Source of the DNA: Candidatus Binataceae bacterium
Lineage (GTDB): Bacteria; Desulfobacterota; Binatia; Binatales; Binataceae
Assembly: GCA_035650475.1 (NCBI GenBank)
Contig: DASRHP010000012.1
Location: 174,059-238,058 of the forward strand
Reading direction: 5' to 3'
DNA: 64,000 nucleotides
The position numbers and the translations under genes were made by a program. Shown piece by piece: positions 17,951-26,099 of this stretch (the first letter of the stretch is position 1; the number at the start of each line of letters is the position of its first letter). A model generated the notes under the pieces. That model was not told where the DNA came from, ran no database searches, and saw only the letters and a list, made by a program, of their open reading frames with translations.

Positions 17951-19609
17951 TCAATCCGGCCGGACCAGGCCGCTAAGCCCGGCCGCGAACAGTGGTGTGA
18001 TCACCCATCCGGCCAGGATATGCAGCCACAGGTACCATCGCAGCACCGTGCCCGAGAGCATGCGCATCCGGCCGCCCGAACCGTGGCGCGGGTTCGGGCG
18101 CCAGTAGAGTCCCTGATGGAGATCGACGACGGGCAGGAAATTCTCCAGCGAGTAGATCACGGCGTTGAAGGGCGGATAGTGCGGCGGCGGCTCGCCGTCA
18201 CGGACGAAGCATTGGTAGGCTGCGGGTTCGGTTGGCGTGATCGCGCGCTCGTGGTAGCCAAAGCGAAAGAGCATCGCACCCAGCGCGACGAAGCCGAAGA
18301 TCCACCATAGCGCGCGGATCGGCCGGTAGCCGTAGCCGATGGTCGCGTCGAGCAGCAGGCCCCACAGGCGCTCGCCCACTCCCAACTCGCGCTGGCGGCG
18401 GCGCGCATCCTCCTTAGCGATGAGCACGCTTACCGCCCCGATGTCCGAGCCGCGCTCGCGCAGCACGCGGGCGAGCTGTCCATAAGGCTGCGGGCGGTAG
18501 CCGGGCGGCTGGAGCGCAAGCCACTTCAGCCTGCTCGGCGCATCGGCGGGACCGCCGCTGAGGTCGCCGTACGCGAAACCTTCGAGGAAGAGCCGGCCGG
18601 GCGCGGGCCAGCTCGCCGCATCGTCCCATAGCGCTGCCGCGCGCGCGTTGGCGAGGTCGAGTTCGGTGCGCGGGGTGCGCGTGATATCGACCCAGTAAAG
18701 CGTGCCGTCGATTTTGGCGCGCTCGGCGTTGAGCCCGTTGTCGCCCGCGCCCACGAAGCGCGCGTGATTGAAACTGAGGCCGCGCTCGACCTCGGCAAGC
18801 CGCAAATCGACGACGCCGCTCGTGGTAAAGCCGGCATGGAACGACGCGTCGCCCTTAATCGTCGCCTCGACCAGTGAGAGCGGGTCGTCGCCGCGCACGA
18901 ACGCCGCGCCGCTGCAATCGAGGCTGCCGTCGATCTCGGTGCGAAAGAGACTGGTGGGGCCGAAGTTGCCGGCGGTCAGGATGAGATCGCCGCCGATTAC
19001 CGCACGGTCGCCGACGATCGGGCCGGTCGTGCTGCGCGAAAGGTCGAGCCCGGGGATGCGCGCGAAGGAGAAATCGACGCCCTCGGGGATGGCCGAGCTG
19101 AGGATGGTCACCGGCGAGGCGAGCGTCAGGTAGGAGAGGTCGAGCTCTCCATCGATCTTGGCGCCGCCGACACCGACTCCGCTCGGATGGACGTAGGGGC
19201 GCGCGGCGGGGTCGGCGGCGAGCCATCGGATGAGCGCGGCGCGGATCGTGCGCCCGGGATGCCATTCGGCGGCGTGCGCGGGATCGTTGGCCGGACTGTT
19301 GATGTCGTTGGTGGGACCGACCCAGAGCAGCGCGCGCCGCGGCGCCGCGTGCACCAGCTTGAGCTCGGCCTCGCTCAACGCGCCAAAGTTGTCGCGCGCC
19401 ATCCGCTCCAGCGCCGCGCCGGCCGCCTCCGTGCTGCGATCGCCGCCCGAGAGCTGCGCGGTGGCTGCCTGCGCGTGAGCGAAGGTACAGCGGATGCCCA
19501 GGCTCAGCGCCGCCAGGAGCGCCGCGGTCACGCCGATCACCCCCGCGCGCGCACTATGCCCGCGGGTTTGACGCAGGCGAGACCGCGACAGTACAAGTGG
19601 GCTCGTCAC
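17951..19609 (-). CDS. membrane-anchored beta-solenoid protein of unknown function
   Basis: A 552-aa protein in three parts. An N-terminal hydrophobic segment (VIGVTAALLAALSLGI) is an export signal or anchor. A long middle part of short repeats (GAKIDGELDLSYLTL, AVIGGDLILTAG, TEIDGSLDCSGAAF, ATIKGDASFHAGF, AKIDGTLYWVDI) is of the kind that folds as a right-handed beta-solenoid, similar to bactofilin or pentapeptide proteins. The C-terminal part has membrane helices (ALWWIFGFVALGAMLF, LHILAGWVITPLFAAGL) and the conserved YSLENFLPVVDLHQG. Related actinobacterial proteins are annotated as membrane-associated oxidoreductases, with no proof of a reaction. The start is a GTG. It diverges from the glyoxalase-fold gene 40 bp away. 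Confidence 0.75.
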   Translation of the reverse strand: MTSPLVLSRSRLRQTRGHSARAGVIGVTAALLAALSLGIRCTFAHAQAATAQLSGGDRSTEAAGAALERMARDNFGALSEAELKLVHAAPRRALLWVGPTNDINSPANDPAHAAEWHPGRTIRAALIRWLAADPAARPYVHPSGVGVGGAKIDGELDLSYLTLASPVTILSSAIPEGVDFSFARIPGLDLSRSTTGPIVGDRAVIGGDLILTAGNFGPTSLFRTEIDGSLDCSGAAFVRGDDPLSLVEATIKGDASFHAGFTTSGVVDLRLAEVERGLSFNHARFVGAGDNGLNAERAKIDGTLYWVDITRTPRTELDLANARAAALWDDAASWPAPGRLFLEGFAYGDLSGGPADAPSRLKWLALQPPGYRPQPYGQLARVLRERGSDIGAVSVLIAKEDARRRQRELGVGERLWGLLLDATIGYGYRPIRALWWIFGFVALGAMLFRFGYHERAITPTEPAAYQCFVRDGEPPPHYPPFNAVIYSLENFLPVVDLHQGLYWRPNPRHGSGGRMRMLSGTVLRWYLWLHILAGWVITPLFAAGLSGLVRPD

Positions 19610-19649
19610 GATTGCGAACCATTCGACCAGAGCGCGGAGGCAAAAGGCA

Positions 19650-20111
19650 ATGCACGGAATCTCGCACGTGGCGATCGGCGTCGCTGACCTCGAGCGCTCA
19701 CTGCGCTTCTATCGCGACCTGCTCGGCCTGCGCGTCACCCTTGACAAGGAGGAGCCGGTGCGGGGCTCCGAGCGGCTGTTCGCCGACCCCGTGCAGAACC
19801 GCCGCCGGGCGGTTTATCTCAAATGGAACGGCGGGCCGGAGGCGGGGTTTATCGTGCTCTCGCAAAAGCCCGGCGAACCCTCGGGGCGGCCGATCAAGCT
19901 CGACCAGGTTGGCATCCACCACTTCTCATTCTGGGTGAGCGACCTGCGCGAGCGGGTCGAGAAACTTAAGGCGGCGGGGGTCAAAATCCTGATCGGTCCG
20001 TACGAGTCCGACTCGATCGCCTACGGCGAGCCGCCGGGGAAAAAGGTCCTGACCTGCCTGTTCGAGGATCCCGACGGTATAATCCTGCAATTCGACCAGC
20101 GGCTAGGCTAG
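19650..20111 (+). CDS. VOC (glyoxalase/bleomycin-resistance) family protein
   Basis: A 153-aa two-module vicinal-oxygen-chelate protein. Each half supplies beta-alpha-beta-beta-beta units: GISHVAIGVADLERSLRFYRDLLGL with metal-ligand His6, and GIHHFSFWVSDLRERVEKLKAAG, ending CLFEDPDGIILQFDQ. Family members include glyoxalase I, epimerases and extradiol dioxygenases. At this length it may be a methylmalonyl-CoA-epimerase-like or lyase-type enzyme, and the substrate is open. GCGGAGG and AAGG precede the ATG. It converges with the SGNH hydrolase gene. Confidence 0.88.
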   Translation: MHGISHVAIGVADLERSLRFYRDLLGLRVTLDKEEPVRGSERLFADPVQNRRRAVYLKWNGGPEAGFIVLSQKPGEPSGRPIKLDQVGIHHFSFWVSDLRERVEKLKAAGVKILIGPYESDSIAYGEPPGKKVLTCLFEDPDGIILQFDQRLG

Positions 20112-20121
20112 GACGCCGCGG

Positions 20122-21312
20122 CTAGCGTGGGGCGCCAGCCGCCGTGCAGCTGGGGCATTTGCCCGCCTCGGCCATCGCGCACAGACGCCTGCCGATTAGC
20201 TCGCCGGCCACCCGATGCCCGACCTTGTTCCAATGGCCGAAGCCCTCGCGCGTGTTGGCGAAGCCGTGGAGATAGACGTGATGCTGCTCGGCGTAGCGGA
20301 GCAGCGGCTCGGCCAGTGCCAGCACCTCGAAGCCCTCGCGTTCGCCGAGCGCGGCGATGCGGCGGTCGGGATAGAAGAGGTCGCTCACGCCGATCCGCTT
20401 CATGAAGTTGGCGCGCACCTGTTGATCGGGCCAGACCTGGATGCTGGTGTCGAGCGTCGTGACCAGGAAGGCCGCGCCGTGCGCCGCGACCTCGCGATGC
20501 ATCTCGCTGATAAGCGCCTCGGTGACTTGCCAGGCGTCGCTCCACGCCTTGTCGGCGGGCGGCTTGTAGATGTTGTAGTTGATCGCCGCTTCGACCGGGG
20601 ATTGCGCGGTCGGCCCGCGGCTGTGTTCGCGGATTATCGTCCATCCATTGCGCAGCATCGTGAGCAGTCCCGCCTTGCGATAATCGAAGCGCGTCATGCA
20701 CCACAGCCGAAACGAGGCCGAGCTCCTGAACGGCCCCGCCGGTTCGAGCTTGCCATCGCGCTCGACAAAGAACGGCCGGCATTCGTCGCCTTCGAGCGAT
20801 ACTGAGTTGTTGCGGACGTCGTTGCCGAGAAAGACCGCGAGCACCACGATGTCGGGATGGTAGGGCCAGACCTTCTCGCGCAGCGTCACCAGCTCCTGCG
20901 CGGTGCCGTAGCCGTCAACGCCGAAGTTGAGCGCTTCGACGCGTTTGCCGCGAAACAGCGGGCATTGCGCTAGCGCGTCCGCCGCCACCGAGGCGAAGGT
21001 GTCCTCGTAGGGGACCTGCATCGCCTGGGTATAAGAGTCGCCGAGCACCGCGATGCGAATCGTCCCGGGCGGCTTGCGACGCGAAAAGTCGGGGCCGCGG
21101 AAGCCGTGTGCGTTGATGCTCACCCAGGCGCCGCCCTCGCGCCGATAGTAGCCGGCGGTGTTCGGCCGCAGCCCCCATCCGCGCGCGGCGTCGTAGCAAT
21201 AGAAATAAGGGAACCAGTGGTTGGCGATGCGCACCCCGGCCTCGGCGATCAGCAGCGCGCCGACCACGCCGAAGAGAATCAGCGCCGCTATGCCTGCTGC
21301 CCTGCGTATCAT
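20122..21312 (-). CDS. SGNH/GDSL-type hydrolase with N-terminal membrane anchor
   Basis: A 396-aa protein with an N-terminal transmembrane helix (AAGIAALILFGVVGALLIAEAGVRI) and an SGNH hydrolase domain. Block I is AVLGDSYTQAMQV with the catalytic Ser, block II NFGVDGYGTAQEL supplies the Gly, block III VVLAVFLGNDVRNN supplies the Asn, and block V HWNKVGHRVAGELI supplies the His. The domain faces the periplasm if the anchor is a signal anchor. This subgroup (with INAHGFRGPDFS before block I) often deacetylates or esterifies surface polysaccharide. It diverges from the diiron-protein operon. Confidence 0.85.
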   Translation of the reverse strand: MIRRAAGIAALILFGVVGALLIAEAGVRIANHWFPYFYCYDAARGWGLRPNTAGYYRREGGAWVSINAHGFRGPDFSRRKPPGTIRIAVLGDSYTQAMQVPYEDTFASVAADALAQCPLFRGKRVEALNFGVDGYGTAQELVTLREKVWPYHPDIVVLAVFLGNDVRNNSVSLEGDECRPFFVERDGKLEPAGPFRSSASFRLWCMTRFDYRKAGLLTMLRNGWTIIREHSRGPTAQSPVEAAINYNIYKPPADKAWSDAWQVTEALISEMHREVAAHGAAFLVTTLDTSIQVWPDQQVRANFMKRIGVSDLFYPDRRIAALGEREGFEVLALAEPLLRYAEQHHVYLHGFANTREGFGHWNKVGHRVAGELIGRRLCAMAEAGKCPSCTAAGAPR

Positions 21313-21369
21313 CGGCTAACTTCGCCCGAACCCGGCCGCGCGAGCGCGAAGGGCGTTCGCGCGCTTCCG

Positions 21370-21399
21370 TTGACGAAAATCAAGCTGTCAACATAACGT
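21370..21399 (+). promoter_or_regulatory. candidate promoter with overlapping inverted repeat
   Basis: TTGACG at 21370-21375 and TAACGT at 21394-21399 are separated by 18 bp, a reasonable sigma-70-type pair for the rightward diiron/molybdoenzyme operon starting at 21501. The -35 box is also one arm of an inverted repeat: TTGAC at 21370-21374 and GTCAA at 21387-21391, 12 bp apart, which could bind a dimeric regulator. The leader would be about 95 nt. Confidence 0.4.
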
Positions 21400-21500
21400 A
21401 GGCGGCGGGCCGAGGGGAGACGCCGGCCGCCTCGGCTCATCGGCGCCTGCGGCGACACCTGGTCGCCCGGCGGACAAAAAAGGGCGGCGCGAGGGGTCGG

Positions 21501-22271
21501 ATGCACATCGTCAAGAGCCACGACGAGATTCCCGACGACAATTACCGCAGGATGGTGCTGACGCTGATGGACCGCCAGGCGGGACGCGAGATCGCCACCG
21601 CCGAGGTCTTTGGCCAATGCGTGATCCACGCGCCCGGCGTGGACGACAAGATCCGCATCACGCGCTACCAGAACGAGGAGCTCAAGCACTTCAAACTGAT
21701 CGCCAGGCTAATGGCCGAGCTGGGCGTCGATATCGAGGCCTACGTGCGCGAGCGCCGCAAAGCCGGCGCGCGCTTCACCGGCGACGAGGCCGACGTCCGA
21801 ATCGAGGACTGGATCGACGCGACGCTGTTCAATTTCATGATCGACCGCGCGGCGACCTTTCAGCTCACCGAGTACACCAAGGGCAGCTACCTGCCGCTCG
21901 CCCGCGCCAACCAGTCGATCCTCAAGGACGAGGAGGGACACAAGAACTTCGGTGAAACGTGCCTGGTGGAGATGTGCCGCGACGCGGCGACGCGCGCCGA
22001 AATCCAGCGCCGTTTCAGGAAATGGTTCGTTGCCGCGATACGGATTTTCGGACGCCCGGAAACGGCCGGCAACCGCTATTGCATCGAGGTCGGCCTCAAG
22101 ACGCGCGACAGCGGCGACGTCGCGGCCGCCTACCTCGATTCGATTCGGCCAGTGATGGCGCAATGCGGGCTGCGTTTTCCGGAGCGCCACGAGCTGCCGG
22201 TCGAGCTGCCGGCGCAAGTCGATCTCTCCGTGCCCGGCGCCGAATTCGCCGCCGCCCACCTCACGCATTGA
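21501..22271 (+). CDS. diiron ferritin-like protein of the PaaA/BoxB (phenylacetate oxygenase) superfamily
   Basis: A 256-aa helical protein related to PaaA/PaaC of the phenylacetyl-CoA epoxidase. The diiron carboxylate ligand set is visible: Glu35 (TAEVFGQ), Glu60-x-x-His63 (NEELKHF), Glu124 (QLTEY) and Glu144-x-x-His147 (DEEGHKNF). All ligands are present, so it could be catalytic rather than a structural PaaC-like subunit. It is shorter than PaaA (about 310 aa). No paaB, paaD or paaE lies nearby. GAGGGG precedes the ATG. It begins an operon with molybdenum hydroxylase subunits and a CoA ligase, suggesting that it oxygenates a CoA-activated aromatic or cyclic acid. Confidence 0.82.
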   Translation: MHIVKSHDEIPDDNYRRMVLTLMDRQAGREIATAEVFGQCVIHAPGVDDKIRITRYQNEELKHFKLIARLMAELGVDIEAYVRERRKAGARFTGDEADVRIEDWIDATLFNFMIDRAATFQLTEYTKGSYLPLARANQSILKDEEGHKNFGETCLVEMCRDAATRAEIQRRFRKWFVAAIRIFGRPETAGNRYCIEVGLKTRDSGDVAAAYLDSIRPVMAQCGLRFPERHELPVELPAQVDLSVPGAEFAAAHLTH

Positions 22272-22297
22272 ACCGAATCCGAGCCCGAGAGGTGGCG

Positions 22298-24715
22298 ATG
22301 GCGAAGTGGGTCGGACAGCCGCTCAAGCGCGCCGAAGATCCGCGCCTGCTGACCGGACGCGGCGCCTTCGTCGCCGACCTGCCGCTCAAAGAGCCGTACG
22401 CCGCGGCGATCCTGCGCAGCCCGCACGCCCACGCGCGCATCCGCGCGATCGACGCCTCGGCGGCGCTGCGCGCACCCGGCGTCGCCGGCGTGATCACCGG
22501 CGCCGACGCGCTCAAATACACGCAGCCGTTTTCGGTCGGCGTGCAGGCGCCGGTCAGGTACTACTGCATGGCGACCGACAAGGCCCGCTTCGTCGGCGAG
22601 CCGGTGGCCGTGGTCGTCGCGCGCGACCGTTATCTGGCCGAGGATGCGCTCGAACTCGTCCAGGTTGATTACGAACCGCTGCCGGCGGTGATCGATCCGG
22701 AGCGCGCGCTCAAGCCCGGAGCGCCGCTGCTCCACGAGGCCGTCGGCTCCAACGAGGCGTGCCATCGTCACATCGTTTACGGCGACGTCGAACGCGCCTT
22801 CGCCGAAGCGGACATCGTGATCCGCGAGCGTTTCCGCTACCCGAAATATTCCTCGACCCCGCTGGAGACTTACGGCGTGATCGGGACGTGGGATCCGACG
22901 ACCGGAGTGCTCACGATCACGTCGAACTTCATGGGGCCGTTCATCTTGCACGCGCTGGTCGCCCGCGCTCTGGGACTGGCGGAGAACCGACTGCGCTTCG
23001 TGGTCCCGCCCGACATCGGCGGCAGCTTCGGCATCAAGACCAGCATCTTTCCCTACCTCGCGCTGATCGGGCTTGCTGCGATGCGCATCGGCGTCACCGT
23101 GCGCTGGATCGAAGATCGCCGCGAGCATCTGCTGGCCTCCTCCAGCGGCGTGGACCGTGTCGCCTACCGCGAACTGGCCGCGCGCAGCGACGGCACGATC
23201 CTGGCGATGCGCTCGCGATGGTACGACAACGTTGGCGGCTACGTGCGCAGTCCGGAGCCGGGATGCACATTTCGCCCGATCGGCAACTGGGTCGGGCCGT
23301 ACAGCTTCACGAACCTCGAAGCCGACGCCCACGTCGTGATGACCAACAAGAGCCTGACCGGGCCGAACCGCGGCTACGCCTGCGGCCATCTGTACTTCGA
23401 GATCGAGCGGATGGTCGATCTGTTGGCCGAGCGGCTCGCGATGGATCCGGCCGAGGTGCGCCGGCGCAACTTCATCCGCCCCGCCCAATTTCCCTATCGC
23501 ACGCCGACCGGCGGGCTCTACGATTCGGGCAATTATCCCGCAGCCTTCGAGCGTGCGCTCGAGGCCGCCGGCTACCCTGCGCTTCGCGAGGAGCAGCGGC
23601 GCGCGCGCGCCGCCGGCCAACTCTACGGTGTGGGGCTCGCGGTCGCGGTCGATCCGTCGGTTTCCAACATGGGCTACGTCACCGTCGCGCTCGATCCCGA
23701 GGTGCGCGCGCGTCCGGAATACCTGCCCAAGTCGGGCGCGATCGAAAGCGCGACCGTCAAGATCGATCCGCTTGGCCGGGTGACGGCTATCCTCGGCTCG
23801 GCGCCCCAGGGCCAGGGTCATCAGACGATCGTCGCCCAGATTATCGCCGACGAGCTCGGCGTGGCACCCGCCGACGTCACGGTGGTTGACGAGATGGACA
23901 CCTTCACCCGCGTGTGGGGCATTTCCTCAGGCACCTATTCAAGCCGCTTCGGCTCGGTCGGCACCAGTGCCGCCGCGCTCGCTGCGCGCAAGCTCAAGGA
24001 CAAATTGATTCGTCTCGCCTCGGCCCTGACCGAGACCCCGGCCGAGAATCTCATCTTCGCCGACGGGCGCGTGGTGGCGCGCGCGGGCGGCGGGCGCGCG
24101 CTGACGCTCAAGGAGCTGGCCGGGCGCGCGCACTGGAACACCGAATCGCTGCCGCGCGGGATGGAGCCGGGGCTCGAGGCGACGGCGGTGTTCGGCTTTC
24201 CGCTCGCCGACTCGCCTGACGCGCACGACCGCGTTAATTCATCGAACACCTACGGCTTTATCGCCGAAGTGATGGCGGTCGAAATCGATCGCGAAACCGC
24301 CGAGATCAAAATCCTGCGCTACGTCACGGTCCACGATGCCGGCGTGATAATCAATCCGCTCATCGCGGAGGGCCAGATTGTCGGCGGCGCGCTCCACGGG
24401 CTCGGCGGCGCGCTATGGGAGGAGCTCGCCTATGATTGCGAGGGGCAGTTTCTCTCCGGCACCTTCATGGACTACCTGGTGCCGTCGGCGAGCCAGGCGC
24501 CGCGGATTGAGGTCGCGCACATCGCCACTCCCTCGCCGTTCACAACGCTGGGAGCAAAAGGGCTGGGCGAGGCGAGCTCGATGACCGCGCCCGCGGTGGT
24601 CGCCAACGCGGTGAGCGACGCGCTCGCTCCGCTCGGCGTCCGCATCACCGAGCTGCCGATCACGCCCGAGCGCCTGTGGCATCTGCTCGACGGCGCGGGC
24701 CGGAGGGCGCAATGA
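22298..24715 (+). CDS. xanthine-dehydrogenase-family Mo-binding large subunit (first copy)
   Basis: An 805-aa molybdopterin-cytosine-dinucleotide large subunit (MoCo-binding, CoxL/XdhA-type). N-terminal GQPLKRAEDPRLLTGRGAFVADL, then SPHAHARIRAID, the Mo-cofactor stretches PDIGGSFGIKTS and APQGQGHQTIVAQIIADELG, and the catalytic Glu in AKGLGEASSMTAPAVV. The usual active-loop YRGxGRPE is replaced by TGPNRGYACGHLYFEIER, so it is neither CO dehydrogenase (no AYRCSFR) nor a typical aldehyde oxidase. Start ATG 22298 follows GAGAGG. It overlaps the FAD-subunit gene by four bases (ATGA). Likely substrate: an aromatic or heterocyclic compound hydroxylated with water-derived oxygen. Confidence 0.92.
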   Translation: MAKWVGQPLKRAEDPRLLTGRGAFVADLPLKEPYAAAILRSPHAHARIRAIDASAALRAPGVAGVITGADALKYTQPFSVGVQAPVRYYCMATDKARFVGEPVAVVVARDRYLAEDALELVQVDYEPLPAVIDPERALKPGAPLLHEAVGSNEACHRHIVYGDVERAFAEADIVIRERFRYPKYSSTPLETYGVIGTWDPTTGVLTITSNFMGPFILHALVARALGLAENRLRFVVPPDIGGSFGIKTSIFPYLALIGLAAMRIGVTVRWIEDRREHLLASSSGVDRVAYRELAARSDGTILAMRSRWYDNVGGYVRSPEPGCTFRPIGNWVGPYSFTNLEADAHVVMTNKSLTGPNRGYACGHLYFEIERMVDLLAERLAMDPAEVRRRNFIRPAQFPYRTPTGGLYDSGNYPAAFERALEAAGYPALREEQRRARAAGQLYGVGLAVAVDPSVSNMGYVTVALDPEVRARPEYLPKSGAIESATVKIDPLGRVTAILGSAPQGQGHQTIVAQIIADELGVAPADVTVVDEMDTFTRVWGISSGTYSSRFGSVGTSAAALAARKLKDKLIRLASALTETPAENLIFADGRVVARAGGGRALTLKELAGRAHWNTESLPRGMEPGLEATAVFGFPLADSPDAHDRVNSSNTYGFIAEVMAVEIDRETAEIKILRYVTVHDAGVIINPLIAEGQIVGGALHGLGGALWEELAYDCEGQFLSGTFMDYLVPSASQAPRIEVAHIATPSPFTTLGAKGLGEASSMTAPAVVANAVSDALAPLGVRITELPITPERLWHLLDGAGRRAQ

Positions 24716-25593
24716 AGCCGCCGCCGTTCGAGTACCATGCGCCTGCCAGCGCCGCCGAAGCGCTCGACCTGCTGGCGCGTCACGGCGCCGACGCGCGCCT
24801 GCTCGCCGGCGGCCAGAGCCTCGTTCCGCTCCTGAATTTCCGCTTGAGCGCGCCGGCAGTGATTGTCGATCTTAACCGCACTGCCGAGCTTGCCTACATC
24901 AAGGAGGATACCGGGCGTGTGCGAATCGGCGCGATGACGCGCCAGCGCACGATCGAATTCTCGCCGCTGATCAAAGCCCGCCTGCCGCTGCTTTCCGAAG
25001 CGACGCGCTGGGTCGGCCATCTGCCGACGCGCACCCGCGGCACGATCGGCGGCTCGATCGCGCATGCCGATCCGGCCGCCGAGTATCCCGCGGTCGCTTC
25101 CGCGCTCGACGCCGAACTGGTGATTCGCAGCGCCGGCGGCGCCGAGCGGGTCGTGCACCCGGCGGAGTTCTTCCGGGGCCTGATGACGACCGCGCTTGCG
25201 CCGGGCGAAATGCTCTCCGAGGTGCGGCTGCCGGTCGCGCCGCCGAACTCGGGATGTGCCTTCGAGGAATTCAGCCGCCGCCATGGCGATTTCGCGATAG
25301 TCGGTATCGCCGCGATGGTGGTTGTGGAGGGCGAGCGATGCCGCCAGGCGCGGCTGTCCGCGTGCGGCGCCGGCCCGATCCCGGTCCGCCTGCGCGGCGC
25401 CGAAGAAATCGTCGAACGCGGGGGGCTGGGCGAGCGCGTGGTGGACGAAGCGGCGGCGCGCGCGGCCCAGCTGGTCGATCCCGGCGCCGACCTGCACGCA
25501 TCCGTCGAATATCGGCGCCATCTGACGCGCGTGCTGACGCGCCGCGCGCTTAAGCGTGCGATCGAAAGGGCGTGCGCCGTCAAGGGAAGCTAG
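24712..25593 (+). CDS. xanthine-dehydrogenase-family FAD-binding medium subunit
   Basis: A 293-aa CoxM/XdhB-type FAD subunit. FAD-binding motifs are LLAGGQSLVPLLNFRL near the N-terminus and TRGTIGGSIAHADPAAEYPA. The C-terminal CO_deh_flav_C domain follows (SRRHGDFAIVGIAAMV, LRGAEEIVERGG). It passes electrons between the 2Fe-2S clusters and NAD or another acceptor. The start codon overlaps the stop of the large subunit (ATGA), so translation is coupled. This is the only medium subunit in the operon and would also have to serve the second large subunit at 27692. Confidence 0.92.
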   Translation: MKPPPFEYHAPASAAEALDLLARHGADARLLAGGQSLVPLLNFRLSAPAVIVDLNRTAELAYIKEDTGRVRIGAMTRQRTIEFSPLIKARLPLLSEATRWVGHLPTRTRGTIGGSIAHADPAAEYPAVASALDAELVIRSAGGAERVVHPAEFFRGLMTTALAPGEMLSEVRLPVAPPNSGCAFEEFSRRHGDFAIVGIAAMVVVEGERCRQARLSACGAGPIPVRLRGAEEIVERGGLGERVVDEAAARAAQLVDPGADLHASVEYRRHLTRVLTRRALKRAIERACAVKGS

Positions 25594-25595
25594 CG

Positions 25596-26078
25596 ATGGC
25601 GGAGCCGAGAAAGATCCAGATGACCGTCAACGGCCAGGTGCGCGAAGGATGGGCCGAGCCGCGGCGCCTGCTAGCGGACTTTCTGCGCGAGGAGCTGGGC
25701 CTGACCGGCACGCATATCGGATGCGAGCACGGGATCTGCGGCGCCTGCACCGTGCTGTTCAACGGCGAGGCCGCGCGCGCGTGCCTGATGTTTGCGGTGC
25801 AGGCCGACGGCGCCGAGCTGATGACGGTCGAGGGGCTGGCGCATGACGGCCGGCTCCATCCGCTCCAGGAAGCCTTCTGGGAGCATCACGGACTGCAGTG
25901 CGGCTTCTGCACGCCCGGGATGCTGATGGCGGCGTACGATTTCCTGCGCGTCAATCCCGATCCCAGCGAGCAGGAAATCCGCGAGGCGCTCTCGGCCGTG
26001 CTTTGCCGATGCACCGGTTACCTGGGGATAGTGCGTGCGGTCAAGGCGGCTGCGGAGCGGATGCGCGCGGTCCGGTAG
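25596..26078 (+). CDS. xanthine-dehydrogenase-family 2Fe-2S small subunit
   Basis: A 160-aa CoxS/XdhC-type iron-sulfur subunit. The plant-ferredoxin-type cluster is bound by CEHGICGACTVLFNGEAARAC and the second, helical cluster by LQCGFCTPGM and LCRCTGYLGIVRAV. There is no Tat signal, so this hydroxylase is cytoplasmic, unlike the PaoA-like copy at 58100-58864. The ATG at 25596 follows AGGGAAG and lies one codon past the FAD-subunit stop. Confidence 0.93.
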   Translation: MAEPRKIQMTVNGQVREGWAEPRRLLADFLREELGLTGTHIGCEHGICGACTVLFNGEAARACLMFAVQADGAELMTVEGLAHDGRLHPLQEAFWEHHGLQCGFCTPGMLMAAYDFLRVNPDPSEQEIREALSAVLCRCTGYLGIVRAVKAAAERMRAVR

Positions 26079-26099
26079 AAGGGCGCGCAGCATGCGACG

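Noticed and set aside
22130-23821. 563-aa open frame antisense to the first Mo large subunit
   Set aside because: The long frame is a by-product of GC-rich codon structure opposite a well-supported molybdoenzyme gene and has no domain signature.
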